A program made the translations under genes and the position numbers. From the NCBI GenBank assembly GCA_012719855.1, contig JAAXZN010000015.1, positions 1 through 64,000 on the forward strand: a stretch of 64,000 bases of DNA. The letters run 5' to 3'. A model generated the notes under the pieces. It worked only from the letters and a program-made list of their open reading frames with translations, was not told the DNA's origin and made no database searches. Source of the DNA: Serratia liquefaciens. GTDB taxonomy: Bacteria; Pseudomonadota; Gammaproteobacteria; Enterobacterales; Enterobacteriaceae. This document shows, in pieces, positions 1 to 10,150 of this stretch (its first letter is position 1; the number at the start of each line of letters is the position of its first letter).

Positions 1-62
1 CAGCTAGCGGCAACCCCCTGCAATAAACGACGGCGGCCCAGATTGTGATTTGAGTTTGGCAT
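1..62 (-). CDS. amiC: N-acetylmuramoyl-L-alanine amidase AmiC, N-terminal fragment
   Basis: The first 62 bases, read on the minus strand, open with an ATG at 62 and give MPNSNHNLGRRRLLQGVAAS before the window edge. The twin-arginine run GRRRLLQG followed by small residues is a Tat export signal, as in E. coli AmiC, a periplasmic septal amidase that splits daughter-cell peptidoglycan. A GGAG ribosome site lies 5 bases upstream of the ATG. The gene is divergent from argA, as in E. coli. Only the signal peptide is visible, so the assignment rests on that motif plus synteny. Confidence 0.8.
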   Translation of the reverse strand, partial: MPNSNHNLGRRRLLQGVAAS

Positions 63-251
63 GCGACTCCGGCAGTGGTAACAGATTAAAACAGATGAAA
101 AAAACACCAGTAAAACGGGAATGCCGAAAACTTTAACCAATCATTCCGGCGCTGTCATCAGAAAATCTTTTTATGGTTTTTCAATTTATTAACGATTCAG
201 CGCCCTTAGCAAAGAAATAGAGACAATTTCCCACTTGCCATCAGGCCAATA

Positions 252-290
252 AAAGAATAAAAATACAAAAATATCGTATAAATATGCAAA
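252..290 (+). promoter_or_regulatory. Tandem ARG boxes (ArgR operator) and argA promoter
   Basis: Two 18-bp ARG-box-like sequences lie at 252-269 and 273-290 with the canonical 3-bp gap. The core of the first (254-267, AGAATAAAAATACA) matches TGAATwwwwATTCA at 12 of 14 positions; the second (275-288) is weaker, with 7 of 10 fixed positions. A TATAAA run at 277-282 could be the -10 element, so bound ArgR would block polymerase. ArgR-arginine repression of argA is established in E. coli; its action here is inferred from the sites. Confidence 0.75.
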
Positions 291-302
291 AGAGGTTTGG
301 CC

Positions 303-1628
303 GTGAAGGAACGTAGTACAGAGCTGGTCCAAGGATTCCGTCACTCAGTTCCCTATATCAACGCCCACCGTGGCAAGACGTTTGTCGTCATGCTTGGCGG
401 GGAAGCCATAGAACATGAGAACTTTTCCAACATCGTCAACGATATCGGGCTGCTGCATAGCCTGGGCATTCGTTTGGTGGTGGTCTATGGCGCGCGGCCG
501 CAGATCGACGTCAATCTGGCGCAGCATAATTACGAACCGATTTACCACAAGCATACCCGCGTCACCGACGCCCACACGCTAGAGTTGGTGAAGCAGGCGG
601 CTGGCCTGTTGCAACTGGACATTACCGCCCGGTTATCGATGAGCCTCAACAACACACCGCTGCAGGGTGCGCACATCAACGTGGTCAGCGGTAACTTTAT
701 CATTGCCCAACCGCTGGGTATCGATGACGGCGTGGACTACTGCCACAGCGGCCGTATCCGCCGTATCGATGAAGAGGCCATTCATCGTCAGCTCGACAGC
801 AACGCCATCGTGCTGATAGGCCCGGTCGCCGTTTCCGTTACCGGCGAAAGCTTTAACCTGACGTCAGAGGAAGTGGCGACCCAATTGGCCATCAAGCTGA
901 AAGCCGAGAAGATGATCGGCTTCTGCTCGTCGCAGGGGGTCACCAATCAGGAAGGCAATATCATCTCCGAACTGTTTCCCAACGATGCACAAAAACGCAT
1001 CGAAGAGCTGGAAGAGAGCGGCGATTACCATTCCGGCACCGTGCGCTTCCTGCGCGGCGCGGTAAAGGCCTGCCGCAGCGGCGTACGCCGCAGCCACCTG
1101 ATCAGCTATCAGGAAGACGGCGCGCTGGTGCAAGAGTTGTTCTCACGCGATGGTATCGGCACCCAGATCGTCATGGAAAGCGCGGAACAGGTGCGCCGGG
1201 CCACGATTAACGACATCGGCGGCATCCTCGAACTGATCCGTCCGCTTGAACAGCAAGGCATTTTGGTTCGCCGCTCGCGTGAGCAGTTGGAAATGGAGAT
1301 CGACAAGTTCACCATTATTGAACGCGATAACCTGACCATCGCCTGCGCGGCGCTGTATCCGTTCCCGGAAGAGAAAATCGGCGAAATGGCCTGCGTAGCG
1401 GTACACCCGGATTACCGCAGCTCATCACGCGGTGAAATGTTGCTGCAGCGGGTGGAGAGTCAGGCGCGCCAGATGGGCCTGCGTAAACTGTTCGTGCTGA
1501 CCACGCGCAGCATCCACTGGTTCCAGGAGCGCGGTTTCACCCCGGCGGAAGTTGACGTACTGCCAATGCAAAAACAGGCGCTGTACAACTACCAACGCCG
1601 TTCCAAAATTCTGCTGGCCGATCTGTAA
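303..1628 (+). CDS. argA: Amino-acid N-acetyltransferase (N-acetylglutamate synthase)
   Basis: ArgA transfers acetyl from acetyl-CoA to glutamate, the first and arginine-inhibited step of arginine synthesis. The protein has an N-terminal amino-acid-kinase fold (about 1-280, with [12 protein letters not shown] and VVYGARPQ) that binds arginine, and a C-terminal GNAT domain (about 295-441, with [17 protein letters not shown]). I chose the GTG at 303 because it gives VKERSTEL, matching the E. coli start MVKERKTEL, and because AGAGG at 291-295 stands 7 bases upstream; a TTG at 297 would add two residues. Length of 441 is normal. Tandem ARG boxes precede it and a strong terminator follows. Confidence 0.97.
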   Translation: MKERSTELVQGFRHSVPYINAHRGKTFVVMLGGEAIEHENFSNIVNDIGLLHSLGIRLVVVYGARPQIDVNLAQHNYEPIYHKHTRVTDAHTLELVKQAAGLLQLDITARLSMSLNNTPLQGAHINVVSGNFIIAQPLGIDDGVDYCHSGRIRRIDEEAIHRQLDSNAIVLIGPVAVSVTGESFNLTSEEVATQLAIKLKAEKMIGFCSSQGVTNQEGNIISELFPNDAQKRIEELEESGDYHSGTVRFLRGAVKACRSGVRRSHLISYQEDGALVQELFSRDGIGTQIVMESAEQVRRATINDIGGILELIRPLEQQGILVRRSREQLEMEIDKFTIIERDNLTIACAALYPFPEEKIGEMACVAVHPDYRSSSRGEMLLQRVESQARQMGLRKLFVLTTRSIHWFQERGFTPAEVDVLPMQKQALYNYQRRSKILLADL

Positions 1629-1636
1629 CCCCTGGC

Positions 1637-1667
1637 GGGCGCAGCAGATGAACTGCGCCCCATTTTT
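1637..1667 (+). terminator. Rho-independent terminator of argA
   Basis: A perfect 8-bp stem, GGGCGCAG (1637-1644) with CTGCGCCC (1653-1660), carries an 8-base loop and is followed by CA and five T. It lies 8 bases after the argA stop. On the minus strand no U-run follows, so it probably does not end recD transcription. Confidence 0.85.
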
Positions 1668-1672
1668 GTCCC

Positions 1673-3523
1673 TTACGTCGTTATCTGCAACCGCTCTGCC
1701 AAACCACTGCGCCGTTGGGTCGGGGTGCGGATCGCCCGTAGCAAAACGGCTTCGGTGGCATACAGCGAAAGCTGTTTCCGGGCCCGGGTGATCGCGGTAT
1801 ACACCAGTTCGCGGGTGAGCACCGGCAAAAAGTGATTGGGAAGTACCAGTACCGTATGATCGAACTCTGAGCCCTGCGATTTATGCACCGTCATCGCATA
1901 GGCGGTTTCATGCGCCGGTAAACGGCTCGGCTGCACCGACTTAATGCTGCCGTCCGGCAGTTGGAAATGAACGCGCAGCTCGCCGCTCTCATCTCGCAAA
2001 GCAATACCAATATCACCGTTGAATAACCCCAGCGCGCTGTCATTACGCCCAATCATCACCGGACGCCCCGGATACCAACGCCCCGCGGTTCCTGGCTTAC
2101 GCTGGATCAGACCGGCGCGTTGCAGCCCCGTTTCAATCCGCTCATTTAGCCCGGCAATACCGAATGGCCCCTCTCGTAGCGCGCACAGCACCTGGAATTG
2201 GCCAAACGCCGCCAGTATCGTCACCGCATCGGCACCCGTCGCCACCTGCCGCAGATAATCACGATAGCCCGCCACGCAAGCATCCAATAGCGCCTGATAG
2301 TCTTGCGTTTCCGCCAACGGATACCCCGTAACGTCGCTGAAGTTGCCACCCAGCGCCCAGGCCGCTTTCTTGCCATCTCCGGCATTTACCGCAAAAGCCA
2401 GTTGACCAATGCCCGAGTTGGCATCAAAGCGATAGCTCTTGCGCAGCAGGCACAAACTGTCGCGCACGGCCGCCTCGGCCTCGGCACTTTGTCCCTGCAG
2501 CAGACAGCCGGTCAGCCGCGAGAGCTGCTCCGCCCGTGCCACGCTATAACCTTGCTCGGCAAAGCGGCAGATATCGCCCAGCACCGCGCCAGCCTCAACC
2601 GAAGCCAGCTGATCGCGATCGCCCAGGAAAATCACCCGCGCCTTAGCAGGCAAAGCGGCAATCAGGCGCGCCATCATCGGCAGGTCAACCATCGAGGCTT
2701 CATCGACCACCAGCACATCCAGATGCAGCGGGTTGCCACGGTGATAACGCATACGCTGGCTGTTGGGCTGAGCGCCTAACAGGCGGTGAAGCGTGGAGGC
2801 TTCCGTCGGGAACAGCGCACGTTGCTCAGGCGTTAGCGCCAGTTGCCTGCCGGCGCTGCCTAAGGATTCGGTCAGGCGGGCCGCCGCTTTACCGGTAGGT
2901 GCCGCCAACTGAATGCGCAAACGTCGGCCTTCGGCAAGCTGCACCAGCGCGGCCAACAGCTTGGCCACGGTGGTGGTTTTACCGGTGCCCGGTCCGCCGG
3001 AAATGACGGCAATGCGCCGCGTGGCGGCCACTGCGGCGGCAATTTTCTGCCAGTCCGGTTCGTCGCTCGCTTCGCCAAATAATTGATCGAGAATGGTGCG
3101 GAGCTCGGCTTCTTCAACCGGTTGATGGAGGCTGTCACCGCTGATAAATTCGGCCACCTCGCCTTCGTTCTGCCACATGCGCTGCAGGTATAAACGCTGC
3201 TGTTGCAACACCATCGGCATCGCCGTGCTGCCATCGCCAATCGCCGCGCTGGCAGACAGCCGCTGCTGCCATTCGGTCAGATTGGGTTGCCCTGCCGCCA
3301 ACCACACGGCCTGCGCCAGCTCTGGCTGACGTCCGTCAAAAAGATTCTCAGGCAACAACTGTTCCAGCATCAGGCAAACATGGCCGGCACCCGCCTCGGC
3401 GCTGAGGCAAGCAGCCGCCAACAAAATATCCGGCTGGTCCGCTGCCGCCACCACGCGGGCAAACTGTAAATCCAGCGGGCGCAGCACGCCGAGTCCCTGC
3501 GCCTGTTCCAGTAAAGCTATCAT
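1673..3523 (-). CDS. recD: RecBCD alpha subunit RecD, 5'-3' helicase
   Basis: RecD is the fast 5'-to-3' SF1 helicase of RecBCD and restrains the enzyme until Chi is met. Visible: Walker [10 protein letters not shown] at residues 176-184, Walker [10 protein letters not shown], motif [14 protein letters not shown], and a C-terminal HKSQGSEFD motif. At 616 residues it is close to E. coli RecD (608). Its ATG overlaps the recB stop in an ATGA junction (3520-3523), so it is translationally coupled and is last of the ptrA-recB-recD run. Confidence 0.97.
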   Translation of the reverse strand: MIALLEQAQGLGVLRPLDLQFARVVAAADQPDILLAAACLSAEAGAGHVCLMLEQLLPENLFDGRQPELAQAVWLAAGQPNLTEWQQRLSASAAIGDGSTAMPMVLQQQRLYLQRMWQNEGEVAEFISGDSLHQPVEEAELRTILDQLFGEASDEPDWQKIAAAVAATRRIAVISGGPGTGKTTTVAKLLAALVQLAEGRRLRIQLAAPTGKAAARLTESLGSAGRQLALTPEQRALFPTEASTLHRLLGAQPNSQRMRYHRGNPLHLDVLVVDEASMVDLPMMARLIAALPAKARVIFLGDRDQLASVEAGAVLGDICRFAEQGYSVARAEQLSRLTGCLLQGQSAEAEAAVRDSLCLLRKSYRFDANSGIGQLAFAVNAGDGKKAAWALGGNFSDVTGYPLAETQDYQALLDACVAGYRDYLRQVATGADAVTILAAFGQFQVLCALREGPFGIAGLNERIETGLQRAGLIQRKPGTAGRWYPGRPVMIGRNDSALGLFNGDIGIALRDESGELRVHFQLPDGSIKSVQPSRLPAHETAYAMTVHKSQGSEFDHTVLVLPNHFLPVLTRELVYTAITRARKQLSLYATEAVLLRAIRTPTQRRSGLAERLQITT

Positions 3524-6500
3524 GGCTCATCCTCCGCCGTAATGGCCTCGCCGCTGAACAACCTGTCCATGCCTTCGACTAACGCTTGCTCTGGCCGACA
3601 GGCGAAGATACCGTTGCCTGGATGCTGCGCATCCACCCCGCGCAGGAACAAATAAATCACCCCGCCGAAGTGCCGTTGATAGTCGTAGTCCACCAGCCGA
3701 TGACGCAGATAACGGTGCAGCGCCAGGGTATATAACTGATACTGCAGATCGTAACGGTGTTCCGCCATCGCCTGCTCCATCGCCGGCTGGGTATAGGCAC
3801 TGCTGTCCTCCCCCAACCAGTTGGATTTGTAATCCAGCAGGTAGTACTTCCCCTGCCAGCAGAACACCAGGTCAATAAACCCTTTCAACATTCCCTGCAC
3901 CTGTTGGAAATCCAGTGCCGGGCAGCGAGCAGAAAGCGGATCGTGGTTTTTCACCAGCGCATCCAGCTCACGGGCCTGCAACAGCCTGTCGATCGGCAGA
4001 TAGAACTGCAGTTCGGCCTGCTTTTGCTGCGGCGCCAGAGCCGACAGCACGACACCGGCATCATTGAGCGGGGTGTTGAGCAACACCTGCATCCACGCCA
4101 GCAGTATCGGTTGCCAATGTTCGGCAAAGCCTTGCTGTTGCAGTTGCTCCAGCAGCCACTGCTCGTCAAGCGGTTGGGTAAAATCGAGCGTTTCAAACAG
4201 GCTGTGCAAGAAAGTCCCCGGGGTAGCACCGCGAGGGAAAGTGTGGGGTGTGAGCGCTGGCTCACTGTCCTGAGCTTGCTCGCCTGCGGCATCAACATCC
4301 AGCCGCGGCAATAAATCCTGCATCAGGCCTGCGCCGTGCTGTTGCAAGCCGGTATAGCTGGTCACTCGCCAAAAATCCTGCACCTGACGTGAAAAACCTT
4401 TGGCGGCCAGCTCGCTCAATTCCGACGTTTGCGGCAACCAGGGCTGTTCATCCAGCGTGTCGACCAGTGACAGCGCAACGCCTTCCCCGACAAGCTGTTG
4501 CAGGCATTGCTGCAGATAGGCCGCATCGCCGGCCTGGCCGGCTTGCACCAGATAACCCAGCGCACTGCGGTGTAAATCGGTATCCCCCTGCTTCTTGCGG
4601 GTGCCTTGGATCAGCGGCGCAATACCGATGCTGCAGTGATACACCGAACGGGTCAATGCCACGTACAACAGGCGTAAATCCTCTGCCAGCCGCTCCTCCT
4701 CCGCCCATTCGATACTTTCTTCATCGGCGTTGAGGTCAAGCAAAGCCTGGAAGCTCTGGCGATCGTGATACAGCACCTGCTGCTGTTGGCGGAAATTACC
4801 GACGAACGGCAGCCACACCAGATCAAATTCCAGCCCTTTGGATTTATGGATGGTGATCACCTGCACCAGATGGCGATCGCTTTCCAGGCGTAACTGTTGG
4901 TTGTCAGACTGACGATTGGGTTGGGCAATCTGCTGCGCCAGCCAACGGACCAGCGCATGCTCGCTGTCGAGCTGTGCTGAGGCTTCCTGCAGCAGTTCCC
5001 CCAAATGCATCACGTCGGTCAATCGACGCTCGCCACCCTGCATGGCCAACAGGTTTTCTGCCAGATGGCGCTGCTTCATCACCTCGCGCAACATCGGCAA
5101 TACTCCCCGGCGCAGCCAGAGGGTGCGGTAGTCGTCAAACTCGTTGACCAGCTTATCCCATGCGCGCTCATCCTGATTCAAACTGTCCAGCGCCAATGCG
5201 TCCAATCCCATCAGCCCGGTCGCCATGGCGCTGCGCAAGGTGCGCTCCTGCTCCGGTGCCAACACGGCCTGCAGCAACCACAGCAAATCCTTGGCCTCTG
5301 GCGTATCAAACACGCTGTCGCGGTTGGACAAGTAAACCGAAGGAATGGCCAGCGCACTGAGCGCATCGCGAACTAACGCCGCCTCGTTACGGCTACGCAC
5401 CAGCACGGTAATGTCTGAAGCCTGCACCGCCCGGCGTTTATCGCCATCCACCAGCCAAGCCTGCTGCTGTTGCCCGGCGCTTAGCCAGTCACGGATTTGC
5501 GTGGCGCACAGGCGCGCCATCAATTGTTGGTACTCACTAACGCCAACACCTTCTCCCTGCTGCAGCCAGAATTGCATTGCCGGTTGCGGTTGGTTTTGCA
5601 GTTCAAAAGCCAAGCCCCGGTTTTTTGCGGCGGCGGCCACGTCGATAAAGGGAATCTGGCTGAACAGGAAGGGTTTTTCCACCTGAGCAAACAGATGGTT
5701 AACGCTGCCGACCATTGCCGGTGACGAGCGCCAGTTGGTCTCAAGCGTATAGTGGGCGCTTACCTCTGAACGGGCTCGCATATAGGTAAAGATATCGGCG
5801 CCACGGAAGGCATAAATCGCCTGTTTCGGATCGCCGATCAGCAGCAGGCCGCATTCGGGTCGGCCAACGTAAAGCTTTTGGAAGATGCGGTATTGCTGCG
5901 GATCGGTATCCTGGAATTCATCGATCATCGCCACCGGATAACGCTGACGGATCGCCTGCGCTAAGCGATCGCCGCCTTCACTGTGTAGTGCCGTGTCCAG
6001 ACGGCTTAACAGATCGTCAAAGCCGAGTTCAGCCCTTTGGCGTTTTTCTTGCTGAATGGAGAGGCGTATCTCGCTCAATGCCCGCGCCATAATCAAATCA
6101 CGCAGCGTCAGCGGCTCATCAAAGAGTTCGTCGATAGCCACAAACAACGGATGACGCGGCGGCTCGCCTTTTTTGGTTTTATCCAACAGCACCGACTGGC
6201 GGAACTTGTCGAGCTCTTTCGGTAGCTGGTAATCCTGCGTTTCCAGCGCGACCCATTCGCCGACCTTATGCAGCCAGTTGGGCAGGTGCTTGCTGCTGTA
6301 GCTACGCTTGTCAACGCCGGACTGGCTGATTAACGCTTCCAGATCGCCGGCTGTCGCCCCCCACTGAGCTTTAATGGCGTCAATACGCGCCACGATTTGC
6401 TCATGGCGCATCAGCACCGTTTCGTCCTCTTTCGGCGGTCGTCGCAACAGCGGCGCTTCGCCATGCAAATAACCGGAGAGATCGGCCAGCAGTGCTTCCG

Positions 6501-7071
6501 GGCCGCTCCATTCCTGGCTTACCGCCCGGGCCACGCCCAGCGGCAACGGGTAACAATGGCGACGCCAAAAATCCGCACAGGCCTGGCGACGCAGCGGCAA
6601 CTCATCCTGCACCAGCGTTTGCTCAAACAGAATGCCGGACTCGAAGGCGTTGTGGGTCAGCATACGCTGACAAAAACCGTGAATGGTGTATATCGCCGCT
6701 TCGTCCATCTGCCGCTCGGCCGCCAACAGCTGCGCAGCGGCGTCGGGCAGATCTTTAATCTCCGCCATCAGCGAGGTAAATAACGGATCCTTGCTGCGGC
6801 CACGGACGCAGGCAATACGCAACCCATGGATATTGCTGCGAATACGCCCACGCAACTCCTCGGTGGCGGCCTCGGTAAAGGTCACCACCAGGATCTCCTC
6901 TACCGTCAACGGCCGGGAAAAAGCCGCCGCCTGGCCCAGACCAAGCAGCAGGCGCAGATACAGCGCCCCAATGGTAAAGGTCTTGCCGGTCCCCGCCGAG
7001 GCTTCTATCAACCGTTCGCCAAACAGCGGCAACGTTAGCGGGTCAAGCCGCTGCGGGGCCGTTTCCGTCAT
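3520..7071 (-). CDS. recB: RecBCD beta subunit RecB, 3'-5' helicase-nuclease
   Basis: RecB is the 3'-to-5' helicase and only nuclease of RecBCD, the double-strand-end repair enzyme that makes 3' tails and loads RecA. Seen in order: Walker [12 protein letters not shown] around residue 30, the UvrD-type motifs [11 protein letters not shown] and [14 protein letters not shown], helicase motif [15 protein letters not shown], and the C-terminal nuclease with FIDLVF and [10 protein letters not shown], carrying the Asp and Lys that correspond to E. coli D1080 and K1082. Length 1183 versus 1180 in E. coli. Its ATG overlaps the ptrA stop (7068-7071) and its stop overlaps recD. Confidence 0.98.
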   Translation of the reverse strand: MTETAPQRLDPLTLPLFGERLIEASAGTGKTFTIGALYLRLLLGLGQAAAFSRPLTVEEILVVTFTEAATEELRGRIRSNIHGLRIACVRGRSKDPLFTSLMAEIKDLPDAAAQLLAAERQMDEAAIYTIHGFCQRMLTHNAFESGILFEQTLVQDELPLRRQACADFWRRHCYPLPLGVARAVSQEWSGPEALLADLSGYLHGEAPLLRRPPKEDETVLMRHEQIVARIDAIKAQWGATAGDLEALISQSGVDKRSYSSKHLPNWLHKVGEWVALETQDYQLPKELDKFRQSVLLDKTKKGEPPRHPLFVAIDELFDEPLTLRDLIMARALSEIRLSIQQEKRQRAELGFDDLLSRLDTALHSEGGDRLAQAIRQRYPVAMIDEFQDTDPQQYRIFQKLYVGRPECGLLLIGDPKQAIYAFRGADIFTYMRARSEVSAHYTLETNWRSSPAMVGSVNHLFAQVEKPFLFSQIPFIDVAAAAKNRGLAFELQNQPQPAMQFWLQQGEGVGVSEYQQLMARLCATQIRDWLSAGQQQQAWLVDGDKRRAVQASDITVLVRSRNEAALVRDALSALAIPSVYLSNRDSVFDTPEAKDLLWLLQAVLAPEQERTLRSAMATGLMGLDALALDSLNQDERAWDKLVNEFDDYRTLWLRRGVLPMLREVMKQRHLAENLLAMQGGERRLTDVMHLGELLQEASAQLDSEHALVRWLAQQIAQPNRQSDNQQLRLESDRHLVQVITIHKSKGLEFDLVWLPFVGNFRQQQQVLYHDRQSFQALLDLNADEESIEWAEEERLAEDLRLLYVALTRSVYHCSIGIAPLIQGTRKKQGDTDLHRSALGYLVQAGQAGDAAYLQQCLQQLVGEGVALSLVDTLDEQPWLPQTSELSELAAKGFSRQVQDFWRVTSYTGLQQHGAGLMQDLLPRLDVDAAGEQAQDSEPALTPHTFPRGATPGTFLHSLFETLDFTQPLDEQWLLEQLQQQGFAEHWQPILLAWMQVLLNTPLNDAGVVLSALAPQQKQAELQFYLPIDRLLQARELDALVKNHDPLSARCPALDFQQVQGMLKGFIDLVFCWQGKYYLLDYKSNWLGEDSSAYTQPAMEQAMAEHRYDLQYQLYTLALHRYLRHRLVDYDYQRHFGGVIYLFLRGVDAQHPGNGIFACRPEQALVEGMDRLFSGEAITAEDEP

Positions 7072-9962
7072 GGCGTCGCGACCTTACGTGGCAGAGTTTG
7101 CTGCAGTGCGGACGCATTAGGATAAGTCACCCAGTCCGGCTGCACGGCATAATCGGCCTTCTCCTGGCCGCTGCCACTCACCTGCGACAACACCGCCAGG
7201 CCCTGAGGCTGGATCACCGCCTGATGGAAATAGTCCGCCAATTTGACCGGCGTCAGCTGTTTGATCTGCTCAATCAGCTTATGACGGGTATCAAACGCGA
7301 AATTGCCGCGATCGAAGTCATTGGCAAAACGACCAGCCTCTTCACTCAGGGTTTGCGGGCGCTGTTTCAGCTCGTTGATCATCGCCTGCTTGTACTGTTC
7401 GAAGTCGGCCGGTTTCATCTCACGCAGGCGTTTTTCGGTTTTCGGGTAGAAATCCTGATAGCGCTGGTACAGATATGCCGGCTGCTTGCTGTTGCTTTGC
7501 AACAGGAAACCAATCCCCCACTGCCGCCCTACGGACATCGGGAAAGCAAATACCGCATAGCCCAATTGCTCCTGGGTACGCAGTTGGCTGTAGAACCACG
7601 GCTGAATAATCTGCCCCAACAGCGAACTGTAGGCCATGCCGGTCACTTCGTCATAGCCGGTCGGCACATAGACCGCTGCCAGCGCCGAGTCGGTGCTGCT
7701 GCCGGCACGCTGCAGGTTGGCCAGCTGTTTTTTAGCCACTTCAACGTCTTCGCCGTGCCACCATTCAATGCCGGTGCACCCCAGACGGTGTTTCAACGTG
7801 GAGGCCAGCGTGTCCACCTGTTGCTTGCTCATATTGCCCACCACCAGCAATTCCGGCGTCGCGTCCGCCAACAGGCTGTCGCGGTAGGCCAGCACGTCTT
7901 TCAGCGTCAGGGTTTTCAGCACCTCACGGCGCTCGCTGCGTTCGGAGTACGGCACGCGGGAAACCATCTGCACCGGCTGAATCGCCAATTCGAAAGCTTT
8001 GCCCTTCTCGGCAGAATCCAGTTGCTCCAAATACCAGGATTTGGCCTGTGCCAGTTGGTCTTCCGTCGGCGTGAAGCTGGAGTACCCCTCAATCAACGAC
8101 GTCAGCAACTGCGGCAGACGCTGAGTGAAGCCGTTGGCGTTGAATTGCAGACCGTTGTTCGGTGAAGTAGAGAAACTAAGTCCGCCCACCGAGGCCTGAT
8201 AGCTCAGCTGATCCAGCGAAATTCCCGCCAGATAGTCGGTCAACGAGAACAGCACCTGGTTGCGCGCCGAGTCCATGGTTTTTGCATTGCGGAATGCCAC
8301 TGTAACGTCGGCTTTAGGCTCGTCGGCAAAGTAGCGGCTCGGCATATACAACACGCGCAGGCCCGATTGATCGACCACCATCTCCGGTTTTTTGAATTCG
8401 TGCGAAGGCTTGGTCAGGCTGAAATCATCTGGAATATACGGGTTCAAGGCCGGCAACGACAGGCTGATCCCCTTGCCCAATTGCTGCCACTGCTCGAAAC
8501 GCTGCGGCGTGATCTTATCGACCTGATAAGGCGCATTGACGAAGTAAGCCGTTTTGTTGTGGGGCTCATTCGGGCTGACAAACCAGATACGCGCATTTTG
8601 CGGCGTCATGGCGTCCAGACGCTCGGCAATCGCTTTGGCGTCATAGCGATCGGCCAGGTAAGGCGCATCCAGCGTATGTTCGACCGGCACGCGCAGCATG
8701 GTATCCACCAGCCATTCGATATAGTCCATATCACGGGTGATCGAGGGATAGCGGAAATCCAGGTTCAGTACGTGGGAGATCTCATCAAAGTAGCTCTGCT
8801 TGATGCCTTCGCTGCGCAACATTTTCAGGTAGTTGAAGATAGCCGCGACCACCTCGTCACGTTTAGCCAGGCCTTTATCGGTCAGCGAAACGCTGATCGA
8901 AAACACCCCGCCGTTGCGATCCACCATAGGATCGGCCCCGGCATTGATTGCATCCGCCAACCCTTGTTTCTGCAGCCAGTCCGACAGCGTGTTTTGGCTG
9001 CGGTTGCCAATCAGGTAACCGATATAGGTGTCAGTTTTACTGCGGAACTCAGCGCTGTTGTTGTCGATGCGGAATTCGACCTTCAACTGCTTGCGCGGCT
9101 GGGCCGGCACATAGTGAATAATGATCCCCTGTTGCTCAGGCGTGACGGCCGGGACGGTTATCGGCGGTACGCTGGCATCATGGTTAGGCACGCGGCCAAA
9201 GGTTTTGGCCGCCAGTTCAGCCAATGCCGGCAAGGGTTGGTTGCTGTACAACACCCCCATCATCAGATTGGCGGAATAATAGCGTTGATAGAATGCCGTT
9301 AGCTCGTCGTGCAGCTTGCTACCGGGCTTGTCTTTCAGAGTATCGAGGTTACCGCCGGAGAAGCGCGCGCTCGGGTGAGCCGGGTTCAGCGTTTCCGCCC
9401 CGACCTGCGCCATGCGCATACCGTCCCGTGAACGCGCCATCGTCAGTTCGGCATTCACTGCATTGCGTTCGCGATCGGCATTGCCTGGATCCAATATCGG
9501 CTCGGCGATAGCATCCGCCATGCGGTCTACCGCCGGGGCCAGCGCATCGTTTTCCACTTCCAGATAGAATGCGGTGCGGTAAGAGGCGGTGCTGGCGTTA
9601 TGGCTGCCACCGTGTTTCTTCAGAAACTCGGACAGGTTTTCCGGCTGCGGATAGCGCTTGGATCCCATCAGCACCATGTGCTCCAGGTAGTGCGCCAGCC
9701 CAAGCTGGCTGTTCGGATCCTCCAGCGAGCCCACCGGCAGCGCCAGCGCCGCCAGCGATTTTGGTGCCTGGGCGTCGGACACCAGCAGCACGGTCATGCC
9801 GTTCGTCAACTTGATCGCCTGATACTGTCGCGGATCGTGATCGCTTTTGTTGATCTTCTCCGCCAGCGGTTGCCATCCCTGTGCGGCCCAGCTCAACGGT
9901 GCCCAAAACATAACCAATAATACTAACCCGGTGATGCGGGCCAACTGTCTGCGCATATCCAA
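7068..9962 (-). CDS. ptrA: Protease III (pitrilysin), periplasmic zinc metallopeptidase
   Basis: Pitrilysin is an M16 zinc protease that degrades small peptides in the periplasm. A signal peptide (MDMRRQLARITGLVLLVMFW then APLSWA) precedes the mature protein. The inverted zinc motif HYLEH is at residues 91-95, with the distal Glu in NAVNAELTMA. Length 964 against 962 in E. coli. The gene lies between recC and recB as in E. coli, a conserved order without known functional reason, and its stop overlaps the recB ATG, so recBD is read through ptrA. Confidence 0.97.
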   Translation of the reverse strand: MDMRRQLARITGLVLLVMFWAPLSWAAQGWQPLAEKINKSDHDPRQYQAIKLTNGMTVLLVSDAQAPKSLAALALPVGSLEDPNSQLGLAHYLEHMVLMGSKRYPQPENLSEFLKKHGGSHNASTASYRTAFYLEVENDALAPAVDRMADAIAEPILDPGNADRERNAVNAELTMARSRDGMRMAQVGAETLNPAHPSARFSGGNLDTLKDKPGSKLHDELTAFYQRYYSANLMMGVLYSNQPLPALAELAAKTFGRVPNHDASVPPITVPAVTPEQQGIIIHYVPAQPRKQLKVEFRIDNNSAEFRSKTDTYIGYLIGNRSQNTLSDWLQKQGLADAINAGADPMVDRNGGVFSISVSLTDKGLAKRDEVVAAIFNYLKMLRSEGIKQSYFDEISHVLNLDFRYPSITRDMDYIEWLVDTMLRVPVEHTLDAPYLADRYDAKAIAERLDAMTPQNARIWFVSPNEPHNKTAYFVNAPYQVDKITPQRFEQWQQLGKGISLSLPALNPYIPDDFSLTKPSHEFKKPEMVVDQSGLRVLYMPSRYFADEPKADVTVAFRNAKTMDSARNQVLFSLTDYLAGISLDQLSYQASVGGLSFSTSPNNGLQFNANGFTQRLPQLLTSLIEGYSSFTPTEDQLAQAKSWYLEQLDSAEKGKAFELAIQPVQMVSRVPYSERSERREVLKTLTLKDVLAYRDSLLADATPELLVVGNMSKQQVDTLASTLKHRLGCTGIEWWHGEDVEVAKKQLANLQRAGSSTDSALAAVYVPTGYDEVTGMAYSSLLGQIIQPWFYSQLRTQEQLGYAVFAFPMSVGRQWGIGFLLQSNSKQPAYLYQRYQDFYPKTEKRLREMKPADFEQYKQAMINELKQRPQTLSEEAGRFANDFDRGNFAFDTRHKLIEQIKQLTPVKLADYFHQAVIQPQGLAVLSQVSGSGQEKADYAVQPDWVTYPNASALQQTLPRKVATP

Positions 9963-10150
9963 AATAAACCCCTATTCTGACGCCATCGCGCCAAATCCCT
10001 GACGTTGACGGCGTACATCAAAACAACACAACACAACACAATAATATCTATATGCTTGTACGTTATGTAAGACCGGAGCTGACCCCGATAGTTGAATATA
10101 ACCCTAAATATTTTTACCACCTACCGGCAATCAGTACCACCGGGGGATTG

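Noticed and set aside
7098-8165. 355-codon frame antisense to ptrA
   Set aside because: Mirror of a well-supported gene; composition atypical for protein.
9923-10120. 65-codon frame on the minus strand between recC and ptrA
   Set aside because: Overlaps the ptrA signal-peptide region in another frame; no ribosome site or family.
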